NCBI GenBank assembly: GCA_045602385.1
Contig: JAZSBL010000018.1
Location: forward strand, 1-37,781
DNA from: SVTX01 sp045602385
Lineage (GTDB): Bacteria; Bacillota; Clostridia; Oscillospirales; CAG-272
Direction of reading: 5' to 3'
DNA length: 37,781 nt
In this document: piece by piece, positions 15,106-23,299 of the stretch
Layout: every line of letters begins with the position of its first letter
Position numbering within the stretch: the first letter of the stretch is position 1
Translations under genes and position numbers: made by a program
The notes under the pieces: generated by a model
The model's database searches: none
The model's input: the letters and a program-made list of their open reading frames with translations, nothing else
What the model was told of the DNA's origin: nothing

Positions 15106-16437
15106 ATGGCATCTAACAGTGGAAAAACACACAACCCTACCCTGCGCTACTGCTCCTTCTGCGGACGTAACGAAAATCAGGTCAGCTTCCTGATCCCCTC
15201 GTCATCGGGCGTCTATATATGCGACAACTGCGTTGAGTCATGCGCCGAGATGATAGAGGAAGCAGAGAGAAGCATGCATAGTGCCGAGTCTACCTCTCTT
15301 ACCTTTGAGAGCCTGCCTAAGCCCATGCAGATCAAGGCTACCCTTGACGAGCACGTGGTAGGTCAGGAGGAGGCGAAGATCGCCCTCTCGGTTGCGGTAT
15401 ACAATCACTACAAGCGTATCCTTTCAAAGGCCGCTCCCTCGGGCAGCAGACGAAAGAGAGCGCGCGAGGCTGTGGCAGAGGACGGCGTTGAGATCCAAAA
15501 GAGCAACGTGCTTCTCCTCGGCCCTACCGGCGTAGGTAAGACATATCTTGCGCAGACACTTGCAAAGACATTGAAGGTTCCCTTCGCTATCGCCGACGCC
15601 ACCACTCTTACAGAGGCGGGCTACGTTGGTGAGGATGTTGAGAATATTCTTCTCCGTCTTATTCAGGCTGCGGACTTTGACATTGAGCTTGCAGAGCGCG
15701 GAATCATTTATATCGACGAGGTTGACAAGGTCTCAAGAAAGGGCGAGAACCGCTCTATCACCCGTGACGTTTCGGGCGAGGGCGTTCAGCAGGCGCTCCT
15801 CAAAATTCTTGAGGGCACGGTTGCAAACGTTCCCCCTCAGGGCGGACGTAAGCACCCCAATCAGGAATTTATCCGCATCAACACCGAGAACATTCTCTTT
15901 ATCTGCGGCGGCGCGTTTGACGGCCTTGACAAGATAATTGAGAACAGAAAGGGCAAGCGCCTGATCGGGTTCTCAAACGTTGAGGAGAAGGCGGCAGCAA
16001 CCGAGCAGAAGGACGGCATATACGGTGACGTTACGGCGCACGACATAGTTAAGTACGGTCTTATCCCCGAGCTTGTTGGTCGTTTGCCCGTTATAGTTTC
16101 TCTTACCGAGCTTGACAACGACGCGCTTGTGCGTATTCTCCGCGAGCCCAAGAACGCGGTACTCAAGCAGTATATGAAGCTCTTCTCGATCGACGGCGTA
16201 AGGCTCACCTTTACCGATGACGCGCTTGACAGCATAGCGGCGCTTGCGACCGAGAGAAAGACGGGTGCGCGCGGTCTCCGCTCTATTATCGAGGGCTTTA
16301 TGACCAAGATAATGTACGAGATCCCCTCCCGCGACGACGTTGAAGAGGTTGTGGTCACACGCGAATGTGTAACAGAGGGCGCAGAGCCTAAGCTTATACT
16401 CAAATCCCCTGCTCTCCCTGAGGCGTGTGAGGGTTAA
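15106..16437 (+). CDS. clpX: ATP-dependent Clp protease ATP-binding subunit ClpX
   Basis: ClpX is the AAA+ unfoldase that feeds substrates to ClpP. The 443-residue protein has the N-terminal four-Cys zinc domain (CSFCGRNENQV ... CDNCVESC, about 16-45), Walker A GPTGVGKTYLAQ near 143, Walker B GIIYIDEVDKV near 203, the pore loop GYVGEDVE near 172, sensor 1 and the arginine-finger segment (GLIPELVGRLPV near 323). A Lys/Arg-rich insert of about a dozen residues (SGSRRKRAREAVAEDG) sits before Walker A, longer than in most ClpX proteins. The stop codon begins the 39-bp inverted repeat shared with pyk. Confidence 0.96.
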   Translation: MASNSGKTHNPTLRYCSFCGRNENQVSFLIPSSSGVYICDNCVESCAEMIEEAERSMHSAESTSLTFESLPKPMQIKATLDEHVVGQEEAKIALSVAVYNHYKRILSKAAPSGSRRKRAREAVAEDGVEIQKSNVLLLGPTGVGKTYLAQTLAKTLKVPFAIADATTLTEAGYVGEDVENILLRLIQAADFDIELAERGIIYIDEVDKVSRKGENRSITRDVSGEGVQQALLKILEGTVANVPPQGGRKHPNQEFIRINTENILFICGGAFDGLDKIIENRKGKRLIGFSNVEEKAAATEQKDGIYGDVTAHDIVKYGLIPELVGRLPVIVSLTELDNDALVRILREPKNAVLKQYMKLFSIDGVRLTFTDDALDSIAALATERKTGARGLRSIIEGFMTKIMYEIPSRDDVEEVVVTRECVTEGAEPKLILKSPALPEACEG

Positions 16438-16473
16438 TAAAGACAAAAGGAACGGCGATTGCCGTTCCTTTTT
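16435..16473 (+). terminator. clpX terminator, left copy of 39-bp mirror repeat
   Basis: GGAACGGC / GCCGTTCC with a GATT loop and then TTTTT form a strong terminator just after the clpX stop. The segment from the TAA stop onward (16435-16473) matches the reverse complement of 16728-16766 at 34 of 39 positions, differing only in five loop bases. Confidence 0.9.
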
Positions 16474-16763
16474 GATTCTATTACCTCACTGTAACACCCC
16501 TTTGGAAGGTTTTCGCTCAAGCAGAATAGCTTATGTGAAAAAAGGGGAACCCCCCACTTGTGTGGTTCCCCCTGCCCCCTATGGGGGCATTCCCCCTCTG
16601 TGGCGCTTTCTAACGATAAGGCATTTCGCCCTCTGCGGAGGGCGAGGAGGGCTACGCGCCCTCCACCGGCGGTCGCTTTTTGAAAAAGCGACGGAAAACA
16701 TAAGAGGTTGTAGACATGAAGTGATTTAAAAAGGAACGGATCGTGCCGTTCCTTTTGTCTTTA
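16438..16763. repeat. Convergent clpX/pyk junction with five tandem hairpins
   Basis: This 326-bp gap contains no gene. Inside the two terminators are consecutive hairpins: GGGGAACC / GGTTCCCC (16544-16571), TGCCCCC-TAT-GGGGGCA (16573-16589), CGCCCTC-TGCG-GAGGGCG (16627-16644), GAGGGC-TACGC-GCCCTC (16647-16663) and GTCGCTTTTT / AAAAAGCGAC (16672-16692). The GC-rich composition and stacked palindromes suggest a non-coding repeat element inserted between the genes. Confidence 0.75.
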
Positions 16764-16766
16764 TTA
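16728..16766 (-). terminator. pyk terminator, right copy of 39-bp mirror repeat
   Basis: On the minus strand, AAGGAACGG / CCGTTCCTT with a CACGAT loop and TTTTT follows the pyk stop codon. Sequence from the pyk TAA onward is nearly identical to that from the clpX TAA onward, in the opposite orientation. Confidence 0.9.
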
Positions 16767-18176
16767 GATCTGTTCTACTTTTATAATGTTGGTATTACCC
16801 GACGAGCCGTTGGTTACGCCGCCCGTGATCACGATGCGGTCGCCCTTCGTAAGTCCCATAGTGCTCTTTGCAAGATTCTTTGCCGTGTAGAAAAGCACGT
16901 CAAGTGAATTGAACATCTCACTCATAACGGGTGTTACGCCCCAGGAGAGCGCAAGCTTTCTCCATGTTCCCTCCTCGGTGGTTACTCCGAGAATATCAAT
17001 GGGAGAACGGAATCTTGACACCATTCTCGCGGTGCTTCCCGAAAGCGAGCAGACCGCTATCGCCTTTGCCTCAACGTCGATAGCCATACTGCAGGTTGCG
17101 TGGGAAATGGCGTCTACGGTGTTTCTGATTATAAAATCAGAGCCGTTGAACATCTTTTTGTAGTCGATATTCTGCTCTGTCTGGAGCGCGATCCTCGCCA
17201 TAGTCTTGACGGTAAGCACGGGATATTTGCCCGCTGCGGTCTCGCCCGAGAGCATTATCGCGCTTGTTCCGTCGTAAACGGCATTCGCTACGTCGCTTAT
17301 CTCGGCTCTCGTCGGACGGGGGTTATATATCATAGACTCAAGCATCTCGGTTGCGGTGATAACTCTCTTACCAAGCATACGGCATTTGGTAATAAGATAT
17401 TTCTGAATGCCCGGCAGCTCCTCAAAGGGTATCTCGACGCCCATATCTCCGCGGCCGATCATAATTCCGCTGCACTCCTTGCATATCTCCTCGATATTGT
17501 CAACGCCCGAGCGGTTCTCTATCTTTGCGATAATATCTATCTTCTCGCCGCCGTTTGCAGCCATGAACTCCTTGACGTCAATAAGGTCCTGACGCACCGA
17601 CACGAAGGAGCATGCCACAAAGTCAACTCCCTGCTCTATTCCGAAAAGCAGATCGCTCTTATCATAGTCGCTGAGGTATGTCTGCTTTAACACCTTATCG
17701 GGAAAGCTCATGCTCTTGCGGTTGGAAAGCTCTCCGCCGACAAGCACCTTACAGTAGATATTGGTCGCGTCGGTAGACTCTACCTCGAAAATAACAAGTC
17801 CGTTATTGAGGAGTATCTTATCCCCGGGGTTCATCTCCGCGGGAAGTCCCTTATAGTTGACCGAAACGATGCCCTCGTCGCCCTCGATATCCTCGGACGT
17901 GAATATAAATTTATCGCCGTCGTTCAGAAATATCTTACCGTTTTTAAAGGTTTTGATCCTGTACTCCGGGCCCTTGGTATCAAGCAATATCGCGATTGGC
18001 ATATTGAGCTTTTCGCGCACCGTCTTGATAAGGTTTATATTTTTGAGGTGATCCTCGTGCGTTCCGTGGGAAAAATTAAGTCTGGCGACGTTCATGCCCG
18101 CCAAGCACATCTCGGTCAAGGTCTGCTCGTTATTACACGCAGGTCCGATAGTGCAAACTATTTTTGTTTTTCTCAT
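16764..18176 (-). CDS. pyk: Pyruvate kinase
   Basis: Pyruvate kinase transfers phosphate from PEP to ADP, the last glycolytic step. The 470-residue protein begins MRKTKIVCTIGPACNN and has GMNVARLNFSHGTHEDH near 28, ILLDTKGPEYR near 63, the catalytic-lysine motif IIAKIENRSGVDNI near 218, IMIGRGDMGVEIP near 241, and TEMLESMIYNPRPTRAEISDVANAVYDGTSAIMLSGETAAGKYP near 277-320. The C-terminal allosteric domain runs to the end; the extra PEP-utiliser domain of some Bacilli enzymes is absent. CGGAG lies 11 nt upstream of the ATG. It is the last gene of a three-gene minus-strand unit. Confidence 0.96.
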   Translation of the reverse strand: MRKTKIVCTIGPACNNEQTLTEMCLAGMNVARLNFSHGTHEDHLKNINLIKTVREKLNMPIAILLDTKGPEYRIKTFKNGKIFLNDGDKFIFTSEDIEGDEGIVSVNYKGLPAEMNPGDKILLNNGLVIFEVESTDATNIYCKVLVGGELSNRKSMSFPDKVLKQTYLSDYDKSDLLFGIEQGVDFVACSFVSVRQDLIDVKEFMAANGGEKIDIIAKIENRSGVDNIEEICKECSGIMIGRGDMGVEIPFEELPGIQKYLITKCRMLGKRVITATEMLESMIYNPRPTRAEISDVANAVYDGTSAIMLSGETAAGKYPVLTVKTMARIALQTEQNIDYKKMFNGSDFIIRNTVDAISHATCSMAIDVEAKAIAVCSLSGSTARMVSRFRSPIDILGVTTEEGTWRKLALSWGVTPVMSEMFNSLDVLFYTAKNLAKSTMGLTKGDRIVITGGVTNGSSGNTNIIKVEQI

Positions 18177-18212
18177 TGTTTTTTTTACTCCGAAATATAT
18201 TTATAAAGTCAT

Positions 18213-19157
18213 TTACTTTTCAGTTTCAATTTTATATGTCACGCCGTCTGTCTTTACCACTATCGTGCCTTGAATATCGGTGCGGTATATATCTATATCC
18301 GCCTCCTCCAGCCTTGCTACCGTTTCCTTGTGCGGATGTCCGTACTTATTGCCCTCTCCGCAGGAGATCAGCACCGCTTCGGGTGTTGTCCTGTCAAGAA
18401 ATTCCTGTGTCGTGGACGTGCTTGAGCCGTGGTGTCCCGCCTTCAGTATATCTACGTCAAGCTCTCCCATTCTGTACTTTTCAAGCATTGCCTCCTCGCT
18501 TTTCTCCTCCGCGTCGCCTGTGAAAAGTATCGAGGTCTCCCCGTATACAGACTTTATGACCACGCTCATCTCGTTGGGATCGTCAAAATCCTTTGTGGGC
18601 GCCATAACGGTGTGGCTTACGTCTCCGAGCTTGAAGGTATATCCCGACTGCCGGCAGTCCTTGTCCTCGCCTATAAGAATAAGCTCAACGCCATTTTTCT
18701 CTATCGCGTCTACAAGTCTTTCAAAGACCTTGGTCGTTGCCTGATAGTCGGGCATTATCACGGTTTTGACGTCATAGTTATTGATTATTTTATCTCCGCT
18801 GCCTATATGGTCGGCATCGGTATGGGTAAACACGACGTACTCAAAGCTCTTGATGCCATTTGCCTTGAGATAGCTGTCGAGCTTTGCCTGTGACTCACTT
18901 GACAGATCCCCCGAATCTATAAGCATGTTTCCGTCCTTGCCCATTATCAATATGGCGTCGCCCTGTCCGACGTCGATCACGTGGAAGCTGACCTCGTCAC
19001 CGCTTGCGGTTGTGGGCTCTTCCTTGTCAAAAAAGGACATGTCGAACAGCTTTTCACCGTATTTGAAGAACAACAATCCAATTACGGCAATCAGGATAAC
19101 TACTGTGATTATTATTGGGGATTTTCTTATGCTTCTTCTGCGTCTTCTTTTAGCCAC
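18213..19157 (-). CDS. Membrane-anchored ComEC-like metallo-beta-lactamase fold hydrolase
   Basis: This 314-residue protein has an Arg/Lys-rich N-terminus, one membrane segment (about 13-32) and an extracellular metallo-beta-lactamase domain like the C-terminal part of ComEC/Rec2: FHVIDVGQGDAIL near 58, the HTDADH metal motif at 112-117, TGDAEEKSE, LKAGHHGS and a late SCGEGNKYGHPH. ComEC's transmembrane channel region is absent, so this is a stand-alone secreted-type hydrolase. The substrate is unknown; nuclease or phosphodiesterase activity is inferred from the family. The start is GTG at 19157, with a perfect AAGGAGG 6 nt upstream. It lies between the zinc-ribbon gene and pyk. Confidence 0.88.
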   Translation of the reverse strand: MAKRRRRRSIRKSPIIITVVILIAVIGLLFFKYGEKLFDMSFFDKEEPTTASGDEVSFHVIDVGQGDAILIMGKDGNMLIDSGDLSSESQAKLDSYLKANGIKSFEYVVFTHTDADHIGSGDKIINNYDVKTVIMPDYQATTKVFERLVDAIEKNGVELILIGEDKDCRQSGYTFKLGDVSHTVMAPTKDFDDPNEMSVVIKSVYGETSILFTGDAEEKSEEAMLEKYRMGELDVDILKAGHHGSSTSTTQEFLDRTTPEAVLISCGEGNKYGHPHKETVARLEEADIDIYRTDIQGTIVVKTDGVTYKIETEK

Positions 19158-19178
19158 GAGAGTCCTCCTTAAATAGTC

Positions 19179-19664
19179 TTATCTGTTTTTCTTGAATTTA
19201 AACTTCTTTACCTTAACGTAAAAGCTATGCGAGCATCTCGGACACCTTACCTTATGCCTTCCCACTCTCCTTTGAAGTCTTAGCGTGCTGTTACACTTGG
19301 TACAATCGCGGAACACGTATGCCGAATCGTCCCTGTTGAATGAACGAGTACCCTTTGAGGTATTCGCGCTGAAAAATCTCTTTACAGCGCCCTTTATCCT
19401 AAGATATATCTCGTTTTCGCGGCGGCGCTTTGCAATATTTCTTGACATCATTCTGAATATGTCCCATACGAATATCGCAGTGATAACAACGCTGAATGAT
19501 ATTGATACTATTGCAGTTGCTATGCCCTCCGCAGGCATGATGGCCGTAACTACAAATGATAATAAAATAAGAATGACGTTCAACCAGGTCAAGAAGTTAT
19601 ATAGCGCATCCGCGCCGTATCTGCCGTACATAAAACGGTAGATTTTTTCTCTGAATCTGCCCAT
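19179..19664 (-). CDS. Zinc-ribbon membrane protein, function unknown
   Basis: This 161-residue protein has a basic N-terminus, two hydrophobic segments (about 24-45 and 49-72), an Arg-rich linker and a C-terminal zinc ribbon formed by CTKC (near 118) and CPRC (near 137) with a HKVRCPRCSHSFYV tail. The C-terminus is strongly basic (KVKKFKFKKNR). It is not recognised as a named family. It is the first gene of the operon with the ComEC-like gene and pyk, transcribed from an extended -10 promoter at 19701-19709. Confidence 0.75.
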   Translation of the reverse strand: MGRFREKIYRFMYGRYGADALYNFLTWLNVILILLSFVVTAIMPAEGIATAIVSISFSVVITAIFVWDIFRMMSRNIAKRRRENEIYLRIKGAVKRFFSANTSKGTRSFNRDDSAYVFRDCTKCNSTLRLQRRVGRHKVRCPRCSHSFYVKVKKFKFKKNR

Positions 19665-19700
19665 TCAAATCCTTATCCTTTCTTTATTATCTTTACACAT

Positions 19701-19709
19701 ATTATAACA
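19701..19709 (-). promoter_or_regulatory. Extended -10 promoter of the zinc-ribbon/MBL/pyk operon
   Basis: On the minus strand the sequence TGTTATAAT (TATAAT at 19701-19706 with TGn in front) is an extended -10 element. No convincing -35 box is seen at 17 bp. The predicted start near 19694 leaves a leader of about 30 nt. Confidence 0.55.
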
Positions 19710-19767
19710 TATATTCGTGAATTCTCTGTGAAGAAAAAAACATTTTTATCAAAAATAAAGATGACAA

Positions 19768-19789
19768 AAGGGGCGCTTCTCCGCGCCCC
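19768..19789 (-). terminator. Terminator of the S41-greA-LURP operon
   Basis: The stem GGGGCGC / GCGCCCC with a 6-nt loop (extended by AA/TT) is followed on the minus strand by TTTTGTC and then a T-rich stretch. It sits just after the LURP-like gene that ends at 19797. Confidence 0.8.
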
Positions 19790-19796
19790 TTACTTA

Positions 19797-20267
19797 TCAG
19801 CTGTTTCTGTTATCCTTTTCCGCGTCTATCGCGATGACTATCATAAGCACCGCAAGAGCGTCCGAATCATCATACACATCGAGCATATACGTATCCATCC
19901 ACGCAAATTCCTTTTGTATGGTTGCCACCGTGTGTCCTGTCGGGTCTGTTATCCTATAATCGTACTCCCAGAAGTTTCCCTCTACGCTCCAACCGTTACA
20001 GTCAACGATAAAGCTGGGTCGCATAAAGGTGATTTTCTTCTGAATAACGCCTGCAAATCTGCTGCCTATGTACATTTCAAAGGTCGGCAGGAAGGTAAAC
20101 ACCTTTCCTACAAGCGTTCCGACCATATTGCCGCCTCTGTCGTATATTTCAAGCCTTCGCCCAAAGGCAAACCTGCCTCTGACGGTAAATACGACCTCGC
20201 CCATCTCATTGACGATATCGTATTTTTCAAATACAAATGAAACCCTCTGCTTGAAAAGTAATCTCAT
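19797..20267 (-). CDS. LURP-one/scramblase-like (YxjI-type) beta-barrel protein
   Basis: This 156-residue protein begins MRLLFKQRVSFVFEKYDIVNEMGEVVFTVRG-like, followed by LEIYDRGGNMVGTLVGKVFTF and later YRITDPTGHTVATIQKEF, ending in AVLMIVIAIDA. This is the repetitive beta-strand pattern and final hydrophobic helix of the LURP-one-related/Tubby-C-like fold. Bacterial members are common in Firmicutes and have no firm function. The start at 20267 is chosen because GGAG lies 6 nt upstream and the family begins there; an in-frame start at 20330 would overlap the preceding gene. It is the last gene of its operon. Confidence 0.83.
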   Translation of the reverse strand: MRLLFKQRVSFVFEKYDIVNEMGEVVFTVRGRFAFGRRLEIYDRGGNMVGTLVGKVFTFLPTFEMYIGSRFAGVIQKKITFMRPSFIVDCNGWSVEGNFWEYDYRITDPTGHTVATIQKEFAWMDTYMLDVYDDSDALAVLMIVIAIDAEKDNRNS

Positions 20268-20280
20268 GTCCCTCTCCGTA

Positions 20281-21036
20281 TCACTTGCCAAAGTCAACGA
20301 TGGTCTTGAAATACTCGACCGCCGCCCCATGCTTTTCCTCGCCGCGACCTCCGTTCATAACAAACGGGCGCATAATGCATATAACACTGTCATCGGGTAA
20401 TGACCTGAACGCGTCGAGGTTCTTGTATGCTCCGCATGCCTTAAGCTTTATGCCGTATCCGTCCGCGGTAACGCCCTCGGGCAAATTATCGCCGTAGATC
20501 TCGCTTATCGGCTTTAGCAGTATCTCGTCGCTGTTCCGGCTTACAAGGTCGTTATAGAGATATTCGCTTATTATCATTACCGAGCACTGCCCTGTCATGA
20601 CATAGCTGTTATACGCCTCTATCTGCGACTTATTATATGCCTCGTCGGCATAGATGACCGGATTCCCCTCGGCGTCGGTCTCCTTCTCGTTTGCAGCCTT
20701 AAGCTCTGCTTCCGAGTAGATCTTATAGGTGTTCAAAATCACCGTCTTTTTACCGTCGCCGTTGATATCGCCGGGCAAAAGCGCAGTCAATGCTTGCTCC
20801 AGCGAATCTACGTTCTCCTGATAGTACACCGTATGTGTCGCTACCGTTACCTCTATATCCGGGTCGGTCTTATTTATCATTTGCGCCACGCTGACTATAA
20901 TCACTACCGCAAAAAAGGTTATTATTATGACCTTCCATTTATGATAGTACCAGAAGTTTTCAAGCCATTTGAGAAATTTATTCGATGATGTCAGCTTTAT
21001 ATCAGTGCTTTGAAGCTTTTCCTGACTGTCTGCCAT
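20281..21036 (-). CDS. Hypothetical single-pass membrane protein with a GDINGDG loop
   Basis: This 251-residue protein has a cytoplasmic N-terminus (about 1-32), one membrane segment (about 35-54) and an extracytoplasmic region of ~195 residues. I do not recognise a named family. Near residue 88 the sequence LPGDINGDGKKTVIL has a calcium-loop-like DxNxDG pattern, as in dockerin/EF-hand loops, but only one copy is present, so it is not a dockerin domain. The C-terminal part (ICIMRPFVMNGG) lacks enzymatic motifs. It is situated between greA and the LURP-like gene with 13-14 bp gaps, so it is cotranscribed. Confidence 0.72.
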   Translation of the reverse strand: MADSQEKLQSTDIKLTSSNKFLKWLENFWYYHKWKVIIITFFAVVIIVSVAQMINKTDPDIEVTVATHTVYYQENVDSLEQALTALLPGDINGDGKKTVILNTYKIYSEAELKAANEKETDAEGNPVIYADEAYNKSQIEAYNSYVMTGQCSVMIISEYLYNDLVSRNSDEILLKPISEIYGDNLPEGVTADGYGIKLKACGAYKNLDAFRSLPDDSVICIMRPFVMNGGRGEEKHGAAVEYFKTIVDFGK

Positions 21037-21050
21037 ATTTAAATTCCCGA

Positions 21051-21539
21051 TTACGCCTTCTGCGCTCTTGTAACGTCCTTGATCTCCATGTGGATCACGT
21101 CACCTGAGGGAAGCTCGACCGTAACAGCCGCGCCTGCTCTGTGTCCCATGAGGGTCTTACCGATCGGGGACTGGTCAGAGATCTTTCTCTCTACGGGGTT
21201 TACCTCGTTAGAGCCTACGATGCTGTAAACGATCTCCTCGTCCTCCTCTACGTCATATACGGTAACGGTAGAGCCGAGCGATACGACACCTGTATCGATC
21301 TTGGACTCGTCTACGATCTGCGCGTTTGCTACGAGCTCCTCAAGCTCCTTGATGCGAGCCTCGGTCTTTGCCTGCTCGTTTCTTGCCTCATCGTACTCGG
21401 AGTTCTCGGAAAGGTCGCCAAAGCCCTTTGCTACCGCGATAGCTTCCTTGATCTCTTCTCTTCTTGTTGTCTTAAGGTAGTTAAGCTCGTCTACAAGTAC
21501 CTTGTAGCCCTCTTCTGTGTAAAGCATCTTCTCTGCCAT
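21051..21539 (-). CDS. greA: Transcription elongation factor GreA
   Basis: GreA rescues backtracked RNA polymerase by stimulating transcript cleavage. The 162-residue protein has the N-terminal coiled coil (about 8-75) with the tip acidic residues in LSENSEYDEARNEQ (DLSENSEYDEA near 42), and the C-terminal FKBP-like domain (about 85-155) with VSLGSTVTVYD, VGSNEV and ISDQSPIGKTLMGHRAGAAVTVELPSG. AAGGAG lies 8 nt before the ATG. It follows the S41 protease gene by 28 bp. Confidence 0.96.
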   Translation of the reverse strand: MAEKMLYTEEGYKVLVDELNYLKTTRREEIKEAIAVAKGFGDLSENSEYDEARNEQAKTEARIKELEELVANAQIVDESKIDTGVVSLGSTVTVYDVEEDEEIVYSIVGSNEVNPVERKISDQSPIGKTLMGHRAGAAVTVELPSGDVIHMEIKDVTRAQKA

Positions 21540-21567
21540 GATTATTTCTCCTTATATTTAGCTTAAA

Positions 21568-23172
21568 TTATTTACTTGTCAAAAGTTCGATAGCGCTTTG
21601 CAGCTGCGCGTCCATGCTCTCGGGCAAAAGGTAGAAGTTGATCTCCTTTGCCTCGCTTGAGAGGTCTATCTCACAATCGGGAATTATTCCCGTGCCGTGG
21701 TATACCGTTTTGCTTGCCGAATAGTACATGGCAACCGTAAGCTTAAGTCCGCCCTCTATTCCGTATGAATCAAGCGAATAGAGCGTTTGCATGCAGCCCT
21801 TGCCGTAGGTCTTTGTTCCCACTATCTTCGACCTGCCGTAGTCGCGCATGGTGGCGGTGAAAAGCTCCGCCGCGCTTGCGGTATTTCCGTTGGTCAGTAC
21901 TATGCAGTCAAGGTCCTTATATATTCCGATGTCGATATTCTTGACTCCGGTGTCGGCATGCGTCGCCTTTATCGAATACTTTGTGCCGTCCGCGTATTCA
22001 ACTGACAGTACCTCGTCGCCCTCGTCAAGGAAGTAGCAAAGCACCTCACAAATTGAGTCAAGCGCGCCGCCCGGATTGTTACGCAGGTCAAATACGAATT
22101 TCTTGCAGCCATGCTGATCGCGAAGGGTATTTACCGCGTCCTTGAACTGCACGGGGGTAGTCAGGTCAAAGCCTGTGATACTGATTATTCCGACCTCGCT
22201 GTCCGATTCGCTTACCTTATACGTTACAGACTGCGACTCGACCTTTCTGCGCTCTATCTCGAAATATATCTGCTCGTAGTCGCCGCCATTCGGTCTGAAG
22301 ACCGTGAATTTGGCCTTCGTTCCGCTCTCGCCAAGCATATTGTCTGTTGCCTTATCGTATCCTATGTCGTTGACGAGCTTCATCTCGCCCTCGCACTCGA
22401 CGTACATGATACAGTCGCCGATCTTGACTCCGCTCTCAAGTGCGGGGGAGTCCTTGAACACCGAGATGACCTCGATGGTCTTATATTTTCTTCCGTCAAG
22501 CTCGATCTCCGAATTGACGATCGACACGCCTATTCCCACGAACTCGCCGTTTCGCTCCTCAAAATATGCCTTATATTCCTCGGCATTGAGGTACTCCGCG
22601 TATATATCTCCCGTTGCCGCTATATAAGCGTCAAGGATTGCCTCTGCCATCTCGGCATTATCGTAGCCGTCAAAGGAGTGGCTGCGGAAAAAGGCATCAA
22701 GCTTGATCAGGTTGCTGAAATAAGCGGGAACGTCCATCTTTACGTATTCGACGCTCGAACCGCCGCCCGACGTACCACTCTGATTTACGCCCTGATTTGT
22801 GCTTGGGCCGGGTGCTGACATGCCGTCCATATAGGTCTTACAGATCGCAAAGGTGGCAAGCGTGCTTATAACTATTGCCGCAACGATAGCGCAGACTGCC
22901 GCGTATATCGGCATGCCCTTCGCCTTTTTCTTCGGCTTTCGCACATACACTGCGTTATCCGACGCGGGCATGAACTCAAGCCCACATTCGGCTATCGCCG
23001 CCTCGACCGCAGCTCTGACCTCGGACTCACGCTCTCCCTCAAGGACTATCTCAAGACAGCCATCCTCGCCAAGCGTTACCTCGCATCCGTCAAGTCTGTC
23101 AGAAAGGACCGTGAGCAGCTTCTCTGCTCCCTCGGTGCCGCAAAGTCCCTTAATATAATATTGAATTTTCAA
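21568..23172 (-). CDS. S41 family C-terminal processing peptidase with extra N-terminal domain
   Basis: This 534-residue protein has an N-terminal cytoplasmic domain (about 1-75) of alternating strands and helices, a membrane segment (about 90-112), a Gly/Ser linker, a PDZ domain (about 215-300; EVISVFKDSPALESGVKIGD) and an S41 core (about 320-500). The serine-lysine dyad is visible: Ser433 in NGNTASAAELF and Lys458 in TKTYGKG, 25 residues apart as in CtpB. Family members cleave extracytoplasmic proteins near their C-termini. The N-terminal domain looks like a ferredoxin-like (HMA-type) fold without CxxC. The start is TTG at 23172, with GAGGG 8 nt upstream; no ATG is available nearby. Confidence 0.9.
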   Translation of the reverse strand: MKIQYYIKGLCGTEGAEKLLTVLSDRLDGCEVTLGEDGCLEIVLEGERESEVRAAVEAAIAECGLEFMPASDNAVYVRKPKKKAKGMPIYAAVCAIVAAIVISTLATFAICKTYMDGMSAPGPSTNQGVNQSGTSGGGSSVEYVKMDVPAYFSNLIKLDAFFRSHSFDGYDNAEMAEAILDAYIAATGDIYAEYLNAEEYKAYFEERNGEFVGIGVSIVNSEIELDGRKYKTIEVISVFKDSPALESGVKIGDCIMYVECEGEMKLVNDIGYDKATDNMLGESGTKAKFTVFRPNGGDYEQIYFEIERRKVESQSVTYKVSESDSEVGIISITGFDLTTPVQFKDAVNTLRDQHGCKKFVFDLRNNPGGALDSICEVLCYFLDEGDEVLSVEYADGTKYSIKATHADTGVKNIDIGIYKDLDCIVLTNGNTASAAELFTATMRDYGRSKIVGTKTYGKGCMQTLYSLDSYGIEGGLKLTVAMYYSASKTVYHGTGIIPDCEIDLSSEAKEINFYLLPESMDAQLQSAIELLTSK

Positions 23173-23251
23173 TTTTTTTGCCCTCTTTTTCGTGTTTTAA
23201 GTATGTTTATGTCACACTCAAAAGTATTGGAAAAATGCATATACAACTCGA

Positions 23252-23283
23252 TAAGCGAAACGCCCGATGACGTTTCGCTTATT
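23252..23283 (-). terminator. Terminator after the PucR/CdaR-type regulator
   Basis: A perfect 12-bp stem ATAAGCGAAACG / CGTTTCGCTTAT with an 8-nt loop lies 16 bp beyond the stop of the regulator. The following T-content on the minus strand is low, so termination may be incomplete and could read into the S41 gene. Confidence 0.6.
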
Positions 23284-23299
23284 CTCGTGTTACATTAGA

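Noticed and set aside
20350..21036. Dockerin domain in the hypothetical protein after greA
   Set aside because: Only one DxNxDG loop is present and the paired-repeat structure of dockerins is missing.
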